DNA of 64,000 nt from Fusobacterium sp. (GCF_032477075.1 NZ_JAWDXO010000023.1:1-64000), one strand, 5' to 3'; positions 45,146-53,956 are shown, numbered from the stretch's first letter. Made by a program: numbers and translations. The notes: generated by a model from the sequence alone, not told the origin.

Positions 45146-45588
45146 TTTTTCTTCCTCCCATTAACTGAAAAAAAAGATTCAAACATATTGTTTGTCTGTT
45201 CTTTCATTTTGCTATCCCCTTTTTCTGCTGATTTTCTCTCTGGATCGAAAAATTTTCCAAACATACTATTCATTCCCTCTTTGGTAAATTTTTCATAGAT
45301 ATCTCCATATCCCTCCTGCTCACTTTTTGATTTAGTTTTCTTATTTTTTCCATATCCATTTTTTGATTCTGCCATTTTGTCATATTCATTTCTTTTTTCA
45401 TCATCACTAAGAATAGTATATGCATCATTTATTTCTCTAAATCTTTTTTCAGCCTCTGCCTTTTCTTTTTCAGATGCATTTACCATTCTATCTGGATGAT
45501 ATTTTTTAGCCAGTTCTCTATATTTCTTTTTTATTTCATCTTTTCCAGAATTAATATTTACCCCAAGTATTTCATACAAACTTTTCAT
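45142..45588 (-). CDS. J-domain co-chaperone
   Basis: The 148-residue protein begins with a complete J-domain (residues 1-70: YEILGVNINSGKDEIKKKYR, HPD at 31-33, FREINDAYTILSDDEKR). The J-domain stimulates Hsp70 ATPases. The rest is a charged linker and a short helix; there is no zinc finger or C-terminal substrate-binding domain as in DnaJ. It is encoded five genes before the divergent Hsp70-like ATPase and is probably its partner. Confidence 0.92.
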   Translation of the reverse strand: MKSLYEILGVNINSGKDEIKKKYRELAKKYHPDRMVNASEKEKAEAEKRFREINDAYTILSDDEKRNEYDKMAESKNGYGKNKKTKSKSEQEGYGDIYEKFTKEGMNSMFGKFFDPERKSAEKGDSKMKEQTNNMFESFFSVNGRKKK

Positions 45589-45592
45589 TCCA

Positions 45593-46372
45593 TCACTCCA
45601 CCATCATCAGATTTTTCTTTTTAATATTATTGTTTTTTATAAATCTGCTGTTTTTCATATTGTTATATATTTCTCTAAGACACTCATATATTTTCTGATT
45701 ATCTCCCTGAGAGCAGTCTTCCCTTATTTTTCTCTTTATATATGAATTAAGCAGATCTCTGGATACATAATCATTCAATGCCATACTGCAGAAAACTTCA
45801 TCTAGAGTTTCCATCTCTTTTTCATCAAATATTCTTTCAGCATACATCTTTAAAAGTTTGGCAGAAAAAGAATTCCCTGAAGCTGTACTTGTAATCTTAT
45901 ATATTTCATTTACAATATTGTATTCTTTATCTATTCCTGTAAAAATTGAAGGATTTCTTATTTCAGCTCCTTCTCTTCTTTTAATTCTTACCAGTTCCAT
46001 TTCATTATTCTGACATTTATAATTGCTTACAAACTGTATTTCCATAGAATATTTTTCATATTTTCCTTTCTCCACCTCTGCTGGAGGAAGGAATTTTATC
46101 TTTAACATATAATCTCCATCTTCTATGGGAATTTCTATTTTCAATTTTTCCTTTATCTTGTAATAAAATTTATTGTATTTGATAACCCCTGGTGTAATAT
46201 ATAAAATTTCATTTTCTGTATAAGTTTCAATACCACAAATAACCCCATCAGAATATTTATCATATGATAAAGAATAATATTCGTATGGAGTTTCCCTCAT
46301 GTTGTCTAAAACTTCTTTATCCAGTATATTCCCTCGTCTGAATATAGGAATTTTATTTTCTATTGTTATCAA
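45593..46372 (-). CDS. Possible baseplate/adaptor protein
   Basis: The 259-residue protein opens IPIFRRGNILDKEVLDNMRE, then continues YSDGVICGIETY and LYITPGVIKYNKFYY. An N-terminus of this type (a short 'GxxL..' turn, then beta strands giving position and value) is common to TssK-like and phage baseplate N-domains, but the match is only by feel. The second half (about 165-240) is helical. It lies between the tube gene and the J-domain gene behind AAGGGGGAAG. Treat the role as a guess. Confidence 0.5.
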   Translation of the reverse strand: MITIENKIPIFRRGNILDKEVLDNMRETPYEYYSLSYDKYSDGVICGIETYTENEILYITPGVIKYNKFYYKIKEKLKIEIPIEDGDYMLKIKFLPPAEVEKGKYEKYSMEIQFVSNYKCQNNEMELVRIKRREGAEIRNPSIFTGIDKEYNIVNEIYKITSTASGNSFSAKLLKMYAERIFDEKEMETLDEVFCSMALNDYVSRDLLNSYIKRKIREDCSQGDNQKIYECLREIYNNMKNSRFIKNNNIKKKNLMMVE

Positions 46373-46397
46373 AATTCTTCCCCCTTGATTTTATGTT

Positions 46398-46468
46398 CTC
46401 TTTATTCTTCCAACTAATTCATTAATTGAAAGAATAAAGAGTTGGAGAAAAATAATTTTCCTCCAACT
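46398..46468 (-). promoter_or_regulatory. Two competing hairpins between tube and downstream genes
   Basis: On the minus-strand RNA, AGTTGGAG / CTCCAACT (46440-46468) is followed by CTCTTTATTCTT / AAGAATAAAGAG (46398-46441, 12 perfect pairs). The two share bases 46440-46441, and CCAACT at 46410-46415 can instead pair with AGTTGG. No T-run follows, so it may partly stop transcription or stabilise the tube mRNA end. Confidence 0.6.
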
Positions 46469-46483
46469 GCAATATGGCTGATA

Positions 46484-46918
46484 TTATTCTTCAGCTGCGT
46501 AACCACCTTCGATAGTTACAGTTTCTATTTTTTCTTTCTTTTGTTTAAAAATAGCTTTAAACTCTCCTACTCCCCCTTTATCATTATAGTCTTCACTATA
46601 ATCAAGGATAAAAGCATTTGGTAAATCTATTTTTCTAACTACTACACTTCCAGAAATAACTTCCAAAGTAAGTTCTCTGTAAGCGTCTGAGCTTTCAGCA
46701 GGTATCAATGACCATTTAGCCATTTTTTTAGTATCATCTGCCTCTTCCCCATTTACAGGAGTTATTATTTTTCCATTTACTTCTAATATGACCCCCAAGT
46801 CACTAGCTCTTGCGTTTGAATCATCTGGAGTATCAGAAAGATATTTAACAGTAGTAATATTATCCATTCCTAAATTGATCTCCTCATTTTTCCCTTTGAT
46901 TTTAAGATTGAATCCCAT
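46484..46918 (-). CDS. Hcp-like tube protein
   Basis: The 144-residue protein is a compact, all-beta subunit: MGFNLKIKGKNEEINL, LGVILEVNGKI, ELTLEVISGSVVVRKIDL and LPNAFILDYSEDYN..GVGEF. A final short helical end with KQKKEKIE completes it. This pattern, with the sheath gene directly upstream, is that of Hcp/phage tail-tube subunits, which stack as rings inside the sheath. It starts behind AAAGGAG. It should be one of the most abundant products of the cluster. Confidence 0.8.
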   Translation of the reverse strand: MGFNLKIKGKNEEINLGMDNITTVKYLSDTPDDSNARASDLGVILEVNGKIITPVNGEEADDTKKMAKWSLIPAESSDAYRELTLEVISGSVVVRKIDLPNAFILDYSEDYNDKGGVGEFKAIFKQKKEKIETVTIEGGYAAEE

Positions 46919-46930
46919 GTAATCATCTCC

Positions 46931-47110
46931 TTTTTATTTTGATTAGGTCTCCCTAATTTTTAGTTATCTCAAATGTAATTCTTTATACCTTCATTGAAAT
47001 TAATATATAAATAATAACTGCATTTTTTTATTTTGATTAAATGTCTCTAATTTTTAGTTATTTCAAGTGTAAGATTTTTTACATCTCCATTAAAATTAAT
47101 ATGTAAGTGG
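46931..47110. repeat. Decayed tandem repeat of the sheath gene 3' end
   Basis: A block starting TTTTTATTTTGATT at 46931 and again at 47025 (period 94) carries the last codons of the sheath gene, CTAATTTTTAGTTAT, in both copies. The copy nearer the tube gene is non-coding and has diverged. Confidence 0.75.
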
Positions 47111-49197
47111 CAGTTATCTCCCTCTATATTTACTGATATGTCATCTCCAGGCTGAAGTATAGAATTTACACATTCCTGATTTGAAAGCCATCTATTTTTC
47201 TGACTTGTTGGTTTGTTGCTGAAAAAATCTTTTATTTTATCCTCTTTAAAATCTGTTGTAAGGAATCTCAATACTCTTTCTATATATGTAGTTGCCACAG
47301 TCTTATACATAGGTTCAAATACCCCATCTTCATTAGTTGCTAAAGTTCTTGCCTTGTATACTGTGATATTATTTATAAGTCTTCCTCCATGCTGTACATT
47401 ATCTGAAGAAAATATAAATCCAAAATTATTTCTGTTAATGCTGTCTTTAGTTGCAATAGTATATCCAGTTATTTCTTTTGACATACTTGTAACTATCTTA
47501 AAGCTGTTGTCTTTTTCTTCTATGTTTATTCTTACTCCTGGTTCTTTCAAGTCAGTCTTTTTAAATCTCTTTCTCAAATAGTCTGGACACTGCTGAGCTG
47601 CTGTTATTCCTGCTGCTACATAAGAGCTTTCTATGTATACTCCTTCTATCCAGAATTTAACTAGTTCATTTTTATCAAATTCTGCCAAGTTAGATTCTTC
47701 TGCTTTAAGTTTATAATCCAGTATTACACTTGACTTCTCTTTCGGTATTATAGTAAAGTTAGGAACACAAGGAATTAAATATTGAGAAAAATCTCTATAT
47801 TGAAGATTTTTAGTTTTCTCTACATACTTTCCTATTCCAGTAGTTGCCAGATTATTAAATGTAGTCTCATCAGTTCCTATCACACTGAAAAAGCTTGTAA
47901 TTTTATATTGAGCAAGTATAGACATAAGCACCTGAAGGTTTTCATTTGTGTTGACACTCTTTTTCTGTACTTTGGTAGTTCCTTTAAATCTCTGTCTGAT
48001 ATTTTTGCTGTCATCAATTTCATCCAGATTGATGCTTGGAATAATTGCATACCAGATAGTATTTTCAAAATCATTTTTCTGATTGACAGTATTTAAGTAT
48101 AGTTCCAATGCCTGTTTATTTTCACCTTTTAAAAGCATTTCAAGTTTATTGTTTACTACTAAAAGAGTGGGCTTCATTCCATTAAGATCTTTATCATACT
48201 GTTCAAAGAATACTTTTACTCCTAATAATTTTTCCATAAGAGGTTTTATTGTCTTTATAAAATCTTCCTGTGCTTCCTTGTAGAATGTTAAATACTGATT
48301 ATAATTTTTTACTTCTCTTTCTACATCTATTTCTTCTATTACTGTAGGAAGAGGAACAAAAGTTCTCACTACTAAATTTTTTACATAATCATTTGGCTCT
48401 TCATTGACTTCTTCAAAATCTTCTTCAAAATATTGAGCTAGAAGTTGATTATGCTGATTAGATGCCACAGTTAATGCTGTACTCTTTTTTGATTTTTCTT
48501 CAATTATTTTAAGTTCCCCATGCTCATCCATAGTAAGCATTCCAATTTTTATTTCCTCTGCTTTTCCGCCATTTTCACTCTGTCCTATCAATACTCTTGT
48601 TTTAATATCTTCAATAGCCAGAGGGAGCATTCCAAGAATGTTGTTATAACTTTCCCCTGCTTTAGAAAATGCTATATTTAATTTATCTGCATATTCAAGC
48701 TTTGTTGGATCCTCTTCTTCTAATGATTCATATTTATCATGAAGATAAGCTATTTCCTTTCTTAACTGCTTTATATCATCCATTACTTTTTTAGGAGAAA
48801 GCATATTTAAAATTTCTTTAAAATTAAAGTCAACATTTTTGCTTCCATTAACTTTTTTACTGTCCAGTAATGTTATAAGCATTTTAAAAAATGTATTTTC
48901 CATATTTATTGGTATTTCAGTAATACAGTTATCTGGAATTCCATTTGGTTTTTCCAGACTGTATCTTACCTTTTGACTTGCTGCATTAAAAAAACTGTAA
49001 ACTTTAGGCTCAAATTTTGTTAGAAACTCTTTGAAATTTCTTACTAGAAGATGTTCATGAATCTCCCTGATTTTTTCATCATCTAAACTTGTTATATTGT
49101 TACCACTTCCCACAAGAGTCAATAAATCCAGTTTTTCACTGTTGATCTCTTCAAACAGAATTGTTCTGTTTGTTTGTTCAAAAATACTTTTAGACAT
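47047..49197 (-). CDS. Contractile sheath protein, one-piece (TssC-like)
   Basis: The 716-residue protein is the first gene behind the cluster promoter. The C-terminal half has the TssC/phage-sheath layout: WYAIIPSINLDEI, FWIEGVYIESSYVAAGITAA, an insertion domain, then VATTYIERVLRFLTTDF and a beta-strand tail CHLHINFNGDVKNLTLEI. The first 280 residues are helical and could stand for the separate TssB subunit, so sheath may be built from one polypeptide as in phages and eCIS. The following tube gene supports this. Confidence 0.75.
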   Translation of the reverse strand: MSKSIFEQTNRTILFEEINSEKLDLLTLVGSGNNITSLDDEKIREIHEHLLVRNFKEFLTKFEPKVYSFFNAASQKVRYSLEKPNGIPDNCITEIPINMENTFFKMLITLLDSKKVNGSKNVDFNFKEILNMLSPKKVMDDIKQLRKEIAYLHDKYESLEEEDPTKLEYADKLNIAFSKAGESYNNILGMLPLAIEDIKTRVLIGQSENGGKAEEIKIGMLTMDEHGELKIIEEKSKKSTALTVASNQHNQLLAQYFEEDFEEVNEEPNDYVKNLVVRTFVPLPTVIEEIDVEREVKNYNQYLTFYKEAQEDFIKTIKPLMEKLLGVKVFFEQYDKDLNGMKPTLLVVNNKLEMLLKGENKQALELYLNTVNQKNDFENTIWYAIIPSINLDEIDDSKNIRQRFKGTTKVQKKSVNTNENLQVLMSILAQYKITSFFSVIGTDETTFNNLATTGIGKYVEKTKNLQYRDFSQYLIPCVPNFTIIPKEKSSVILDYKLKAEESNLAEFDKNELVKFWIEGVYIESSYVAAGITAAQQCPDYLRKRFKKTDLKEPGVRINIEEKDNSFKIVTSMSKEITGYTIATKDSINRNNFGFIFSSDNVQHGGRLINNITVYKARTLATNEDGVFEPMYKTVATTYIERVLRFLTTDFKEDKIKDFFSNKPTSQKNRWLSNQECVNSILQPGDDISVNIEGDNCHLHINFNGDVKNLTLEITKN

Positions 49198-49258
49198 ATT
49201 CCACCTCTTTTTGTTTTATTTTAAAATATCTTTGATTTTTAAATTTTATTTGATTTTC

Positions 49259-49288
49259 ATTATATCAATAATCTATCATACCAGTCAA
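49259..49288 (-). promoter_or_regulatory. Main promoter of the injection-system cluster
   Basis: Read on the minus strand, TTGACT and TATAAT are separated by 18 nt, with about 60 nt to the sheath start codon. This is the best promoter in the gene-free stretch 49198-49710, which is otherwise AT-rich. The word ACTGGTATG occurs next to the -35 and again at 49471-49479. Confidence 0.75.
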
Positions 49289-49650
49289 ATTTTGAATTTC
49301 ATTTAATTAAAATGTAATTTTTTAGTTGTCATACATATCTTTTTTACGAATTAATATAGAAATTGTTTGTAAAAAATTTGTTTTTTTTTGAAGAAAATAT
49401 TACTTTTTTATTTTTCTATAATAAGTTATAAAGTTCCTTTATTTCTTTTTTTAAAGCAAATAGTACCAACCATACCAGTTAGGAAAAATTTTTTGCTTTT
49501 TTTTGAAATAAATTACATTTTTTTAAAGTGTACTTATTAAAAATACAATTGTATTTATTTTTTAAGAAGATTTAATCGAATATCCTCTTTTATCCCTAAT
49601 GATTTAATTTTCTTTTCAGCAGATTAATTTAAAATTTTGGCAATAAAAAA

Positions 49651-49700
49651 AGAGACTGGAAAAACCAATAAAATAAATTACTGATTCTTTCCAGCCTCTT
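49651..49700 (-). terminator. Terminator of nrdDG
   Basis: AGAGGCTGGAAA and TTTCCAGTCTCT pair on the minus strand around a 25-nt loop and are followed by a T-run, starting 11 nt after the nrdG stop. Confidence 0.88.
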
Positions 49701-49710
49701 GCTATATATT

Positions 49711-50169
49711 TTAAATATCCATAAGTATTCCTTTATGAAATATTCTCTGATTAGATGAACCTCTCAACTTTAATCTTAAATCTTTTTTATCTATTTCAAA
49801 TTTTCCATCTATGAGGTAATCTATAAGAGAAACATTTATCCATTCTTCTACTTCCTCTTTTAGATATCCAGTCCATAGATAAACATTTTTATCTGTATTT
49901 TCTTTTATAAAGTGAATAAGCTCTATGACCTCATTTCTATTTTCATAATATAGAGGATCTCCACCTAAAAAGGTTATATTCTTCCATCTTGATTTTAAAA
50001 TTATTTCCTTTACTTTTTCCACTGAGTATTCTTTTCCTGCATTATAATCCCATGTATTCTTTGAAAAACATCCAGGACATTTATGTGAGCAGCCAGCAAA
50101 ATATATAGTCAGTGCATATCCAGTCATACTATTTACAGGATCATTATTTACTATTGATATTATTCTCAT
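49711..50169 (-). CDS. nrdG: Anaerobic ribonucleotide reductase activase
   Basis: The 152-residue radical SAM protein has CSHKCPGC near residue 27, whose three cysteines bind the 4Fe-4S cluster, and the GGDPLYYENR motif for SAM. It makes the glycyl radical on NrdD. It begins one base after the nrdD stop, so it is surely in the same operon, and ends before a terminator. Confidence 0.96.
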   Translation of the reverse strand: MRIISIVNNDPVNSMTGYALTIYFAGCSHKCPGCFSKNTWDYNAGKEYSVEKVKEIILKSRWKNITFLGGDPLYYENRNEVIELIHFIKENTDKNVYLWTGYLKEEVEEWINVSLIDYLIDGKFEIDKKDLRLKLRGSSNQRIFHKGILMDI

Positions 50170-50170
50170 A

Positions 50171-52417
50171 TTACTTCACATGTATTGCTCTGTTTTTTAT
50201 TTCTTTCATTCTTCCTTCAAGAGCATGAGTTATATTATAGTTTGAAATATATCCACAACAACGTCTTTGTATTTTCATTTTCATTCCATCTTCATTTCCA
50301 CAGTGAGGACATTTATAACTTGCTGTTTTTTCATTATATGATATTTCTCCTGTGTATCCGCATTCATAGCAGACATCTGAAATAGTATTTACTGCAAAAT
50401 ATTCTATTCCTGCATCATGAGCATATTGAATAAGTTCTATAATAGCTTGGCTGTTATATGTTTTTCCGCCATTTTCAACATACATAATATTTCCACCATT
50501 ACAATATTTAATAAATGGAGCCTCTACATCTATTTTATCAAAAGAATCTATTGGAAGTTCTGATGAAAAATGGAAAGAATTTGTATAATACTCTCTTTCT
50601 CTCAGCCACTCAGGCATTATTTCTCCATAGTTTTCCATGTCCTTATTAAAGAATGTTGCTATAGAACTTTCAGCAGGAGTTCCATATACAGATACAGGAA
50701 GTCCTATTTCAGATTTTATATCATCAGCCTGTTTTCTCATAGCCTCCATTATAGCAATACCTATTTCATGACCTTTTTCAGTAGATATATTTTCTTTATT
50801 ATCTGATAATATTCTCACAGCATCATCTAATCCCAAGAATCCGTAAGATACAGATGCTCTGTCAGTTTTTAATAATTCTTCGATAGTATCATCTGGCTCT
50901 AATCTCGCTATACCTCCATATTGAAATAGAATAGGAGCTTTTTTAGCCTGAAGATATTTTACATTTTCAAATCTTGTTTGAATAGCTTTTTTCATAAGTT
51001 CTTTTCTTTTTTCAAGAATTTCAAGGAATCTTTCTAACCTATTTCCCTCTGCTCCTCCATAACGTTCGTCTTTCAATACATCTAAAGCAATTTGAGGAAC
51101 ATTTAATGTTGCCACTCCATAGTTGAATCTTCCATAATGCTGGTATTCTCCATTTACTTGATATTCGTGGTTTACTCTGCTACGACATCCCATTCTCGCA
51201 TAATATTTACCTGCATCATAATCTCCTTTAGAATAGAAAAGAATGTCAGGATAATAAGTATTTGCTATACATTTAGATACTTCCTCAGTAATATAAAAAT
51301 ACTTGTCTCCCTTTTTAAAATTATAACCATCTACTACCATATATGAAAGTTTAGGGAAGATAGCTGGTATATGTTTTTCTCCAAGTCCTGTCTGTCTGAC
51401 CTTTAAGTAAGATAATATTATATGTTCTGATTCCCATGAAGTAGGTATATTAAAAGTAATTGTACTAAATGGTGTCTGACTTGCACTTCCTAATATACTG
51501 TTAGTCTGATATTCAAATAATTGACATGCGTCATATATATCTTTTGCTGTTCTTTCTTTAGCTATTTGGAATTCAATAGATTTTTCAGAAGCTAATTTTT
51601 CATTTCCTGAGCTTATTTCTCCAAATTCTTTTTCTATATCTTCTTCTGTTGCCCTAGATATATTTGATTCAGTAGATAGTTTATCATTATATGCTCTTGT
51701 AAAATTTTTCTTGAAATTTTTCTTTGCATACTCAGCAAATACTTCATTGAAGTTTGGTAAAGAAACTCCGCCATATTGACTGGCAGAAATACTTGCCATT
51801 ATCTGCATTGCTATATTCATAGCAGTTCCTACAGAATTTGGCTGACAGACATCGGCATTAGTTATTCTAGTACCATTTCTAAGCATATCCTCTATATTAA
51901 AAAGACAGCAGTTAGTAAGCTTAGTATCTACATCTGAGTCATGCCAATGTATAGTTTTTTTTCTATGGGCAGCCCACAATTCCTTATCTATACTTTTTTC
52001 AAGTATATATCTGAAATACTCCCCTGCTATTAAATCTCTTTGTACTGATGGCAGCATAGAATTTTTATTACTGTTTTCTCTGTCTCCTACATCTACTATA
52101 TCTGTCATATGTCTGAATACACCATTAGCTTCTTTTAATCTCTGTTCTGCTCTTTGTGTTCTGTATGTTTGGAAAGCCTTAGCCTGTTCAAATAATCCAT
52201 TAGTACATAAAGTATAAAAAACTATGTCCTGTATAGCTTCAACAGACATTCTTGTATTTCCATTTATTTTTCTTACTATGTCATCCATCATATGCCTGAT
52301 ACTGACTTTATCAATAAATTTTACTTCCTTATCTATTTTCTCTAAAACTTTTTCTATTTTTTCTTTGTTAAAAGTCACAATAGAGCCATTCCTCTTAATT
52401 ACTTCTATCTTATGCAT
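50171..52417 (-). CDS. nrdD: Anaerobic (class III) ribonucleoside-triphosphate reductase
   Basis: I choose the ATG at 52417 (748 residues), with AGGAGG 8 nt upstream, because MHKIEVIKRNGSIVTFN is the normal start of the ATP-cone domain (1-90). The catalytic barrel carries NCCLFN and related cysteines. The C-terminus has a zinc ribbon (CYECG ... CPHCG) and the glycyl-radical motif QRRCCGY. It makes dNTPs from NTPs without oxygen and needs NrdG. Two NrdR-like boxes overlap its promoter. Confidence 0.96.
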   Translation of the reverse strand: MHKIEVIKRNGSIVTFNKEKIEKVLEKIDKEVKFIDKVSIRHMMDDIVRKINGNTRMSVEAIQDIVFYTLCTNGLFEQAKAFQTYRTQRAEQRLKEANGVFRHMTDIVDVGDRENSNKNSMLPSVQRDLIAGEYFRYILEKSIDKELWAAHRKKTIHWHDSDVDTKLTNCCLFNIEDMLRNGTRITNADVCQPNSVGTAMNIAMQIMASISASQYGGVSLPNFNEVFAEYAKKNFKKNFTRAYNDKLSTESNISRATEEDIEKEFGEISSGNEKLASEKSIEFQIAKERTAKDIYDACQLFEYQTNSILGSASQTPFSTITFNIPTSWESEHIILSYLKVRQTGLGEKHIPAIFPKLSYMVVDGYNFKKGDKYFYITEEVSKCIANTYYPDILFYSKGDYDAGKYYARMGCRSRVNHEYQVNGEYQHYGRFNYGVATLNVPQIALDVLKDERYGGAEGNRLERFLEILEKRKELMKKAIQTRFENVKYLQAKKAPILFQYGGIARLEPDDTIEELLKTDRASVSYGFLGLDDAVRILSDNKENISTEKGHEIGIAIMEAMRKQADDIKSEIGLPVSVYGTPAESSIATFFNKDMENYGEIMPEWLREREYYTNSFHFSSELPIDSFDKIDVEAPFIKYCNGGNIMYVENGGKTYNSQAIIELIQYAHDAGIEYFAVNTISDVCYECGYTGEISYNEKTASYKCPHCGNEDGMKMKIQRRCCGYISNYNITHALEGRMKEIKNRAIHVK

Positions 52418-52455
52418 TGTGTCTTTCCTCCTATATTTATTATTGTTCCTCATCT

Positions 52456-52483
52456 ATTATACTATATCTTGTGGTATATTCAA
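52456..52483 (-). promoter_or_regulatory. nrdD promoter
   Basis: On the minus strand TTGAAT, 16-nt spacer, TATAAT, about 40 nt upstream of the start codon. The first NrdR-like box covers the spacer and -10. Confidence 0.6.
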
Positions 52484-52505
52484 ATATTTTCCATATATAT
52501 TGTTC
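52459..52505 (-). promoter_or_regulatory. Two NrdR-like boxes
   Basis: Box 1 (52459-52474, minus strand CCACAAGATATAGTAT) fits the NrdR consensus at 13 of 16 positions. Box 2 (52490-52505, plus strand TCCATATATATTGTTC) fits at 11 of 16. Their starts are 31 nt apart, the usual spacing of paired NrdR sites. Confidence 0.55.
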
Positions 52506-52570
52506 TTTGATAATATGTATATAATTTATCCACCTTGATTTTCCTTGCTTCTCAGCAGGTCAAAAAAAAA

Positions 52571-52595
52571 GAACTTGACATTTTATTTCAAGTTC
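52571..52595 (-). terminator. Terminator of the radical SAM gene
   Basis: GAACTTGA / TCAAGTTC pair around a 9-nt loop and are followed on the minus strand by a run of nine T. The stretch 52418-52732 holds this, the nrdD promoter and nothing else I can see. Confidence 0.85.
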
Positions 52596-52732
52596 CATTT
52601 TTATTTAATAATTTCATAGGTTTTTTCATATATTTTCTTTATGTATATTTTTTTATAAATATTTTAAATGAATAGTTATTCTAGAAAAAAAAGTAATAAT
52701 TTCTAAGAAAATATTATTTCTTTTTCTAATAT

Positions 52733-53620
52733 TTAAAGCTCTCTATATTTTTTATAATAGATATTATTTTTTTCTAAAGCATTCTTTATTTCTGAAAGAA
52801 GCTTTTCTTTATCTTGTGGAAGTGTACCCCCCAAATCCAGATAATTAGAAGCATGATTTGCCCTAAAGACAACAGGGTTTTTTACATTTATGTTTTCTAT
52901 TATTTTTTCTGTTTCTTTTACTATTTCTATTCCATCAGCTTTTTGAAATTCTCCTTTCAGATATTCATCATACATTTTCGTTCCCTCTTTCAGTCTAAGA
53001 GTAAGAATTCCTACATAATCTGGTTCTATTTCGCTTATTAATTTTCCAGTGTTTACTGCATGATCAGTCCAGTCTTTTTTTCCTAAGACTCCAACTATGA
53101 AAGTAACTGAAAGTAAAAATCCTGCTTTTTTTGCTTTTTTGCATAGTGCAGCATGTTCAGCGACAGATACTCCTTTGTTAATCTTTTCCAGAACTCTGTC
53201 ATCTCCACTTTCCAATCCTATATATAACAGAGAAATTCCACCTTCTCTTATTTTTTTAAGCTCTTCATCTGTTTTCACCTCTATAGACTTATGAGTAGCA
53301 TAAGAAGATATTCTTTTACATTCTGGGAATACTTCCTTTATGTATGCTAATATTTCTAAAAGCCTTTCTGTGGGTATTATCATTGCATCTCCATCAGCAA
53401 GAAATATTCTCTCAGCATATTTTACTTTTTTTCTAAAATAATCTATTTCTTTTTTTATCTGCTCTATGGGCTTTATAAAAAATTTTTTATCTTTATACAT
53501 ATCGCAAAAAGTACATTTATTATGAGAACATCCTACTGTCACTTGCAGAATAAGGCTATAAGCCTCGCTTGGTGGACGGTACATATTTCCAATCCATACA
53601 TCTTCTAAACTTGTTATCAT
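52733..53620 (-). CDS. Radical SAM protein
   Basis: The ATG at 53620 (295 residues) has AAGGAGGG upstream and begins ITSLEDVWIGNMYRPPSEAY. The cluster motif is CSHNKCTFC, a CX4CX2C spacing, near residue 31. ADGDAMII and a YIGLESGDDRVLEKINKG motif follow, as in B12-independent Elp3/MiaB-like halves. No auxiliary-cluster cysteine set is seen at the C-terminus. The substrate is unknown. It stands alone between a terminator and 336 nt of non-coding DNA. Confidence 0.88.
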   Translation of the reverse strand: MITSLEDVWIGNMYRPPSEAYSLILQVTVGCSHNKCTFCDMYKDKKFFIKPIEQIKKEIDYFRKKVKYAERIFLADGDAMIIPTERLLEILAYIKEVFPECKRISSYATHKSIEVKTDEELKKIREGGISLLYIGLESGDDRVLEKINKGVSVAEHAALCKKAKKAGFLLSVTFIVGVLGKKDWTDHAVNTGKLISEIEPDYVGILTLRLKEGTKMYDEYLKGEFQKADGIEIVKETEKIIENINVKNPVVFRANHASNYLDLGGTLPQDKEKLLSEIKNALEKNNIYYKKYREL

Positions 53621-53914
53621 CTTATTACCCTCCTTTTTTACATATATTATATCATTTTTATTAAAAAACAAATATATTTTTTCTTTAAGGTATTTTAAAA
53701 TCAATCTTATGAAATTATTTTTAACAGTATTTCTGAAAAACTTTCTCATTATCTTTTCTGCAAATGAAATGCTATTTTTTAAGATTCTCTTACAGGCATT
53801 AAAGGTTAATATAATTTACATACCTACTCCTATACAAAAACAGTAAGTTTTTCTAACTAAAATTTGACTTTTAAATAACAACAGAAATTATTTCTTTAAG
53901 TTGATTTTAAATCA

Positions 53915-53954
53915 CAAGTTAAAAACAACTCGATTGCAAGTCAAAAATAACTTG
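53915..53954. promoter_or_regulatory. Pair of palindromic operator-like sites
   Basis: Two 18-mers, CAAGTTAAAAACAACTCG at 53915 and CAAGTCAAAAATAACTTG at 53937, share 15 bases, are each palindromic (CAAGT..ACTYG) and start 22 bp apart, two helical turns. They lie just after the stop of the sigma-54 activator gene. Confidence 0.55.
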
Positions 53955-53956
53955 TA

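Noticed and set aside
22157..49288. The cluster as a prophage or tailocin
   Set aside because: There are no capsid, terminase, holin, lysin, tape-measure or tail-fibre genes, and kinase/FHA signalling is not a phage trait.
49277..49479. The word ACTGGTATG twice upstream of the sheath gene as an operator pair
   Set aside because: Only nine bases are shared, the sites are 194 nt apart and one is within the promoter spacer; chance is a fair explanation.
53621..53800. A second sigma-54 promoter for the radical SAM gene
   Set aside because: The best candidate (TAGCAT, 5-nt spacer, TTGC on the minus strand) lacks the GG of the -24 box.
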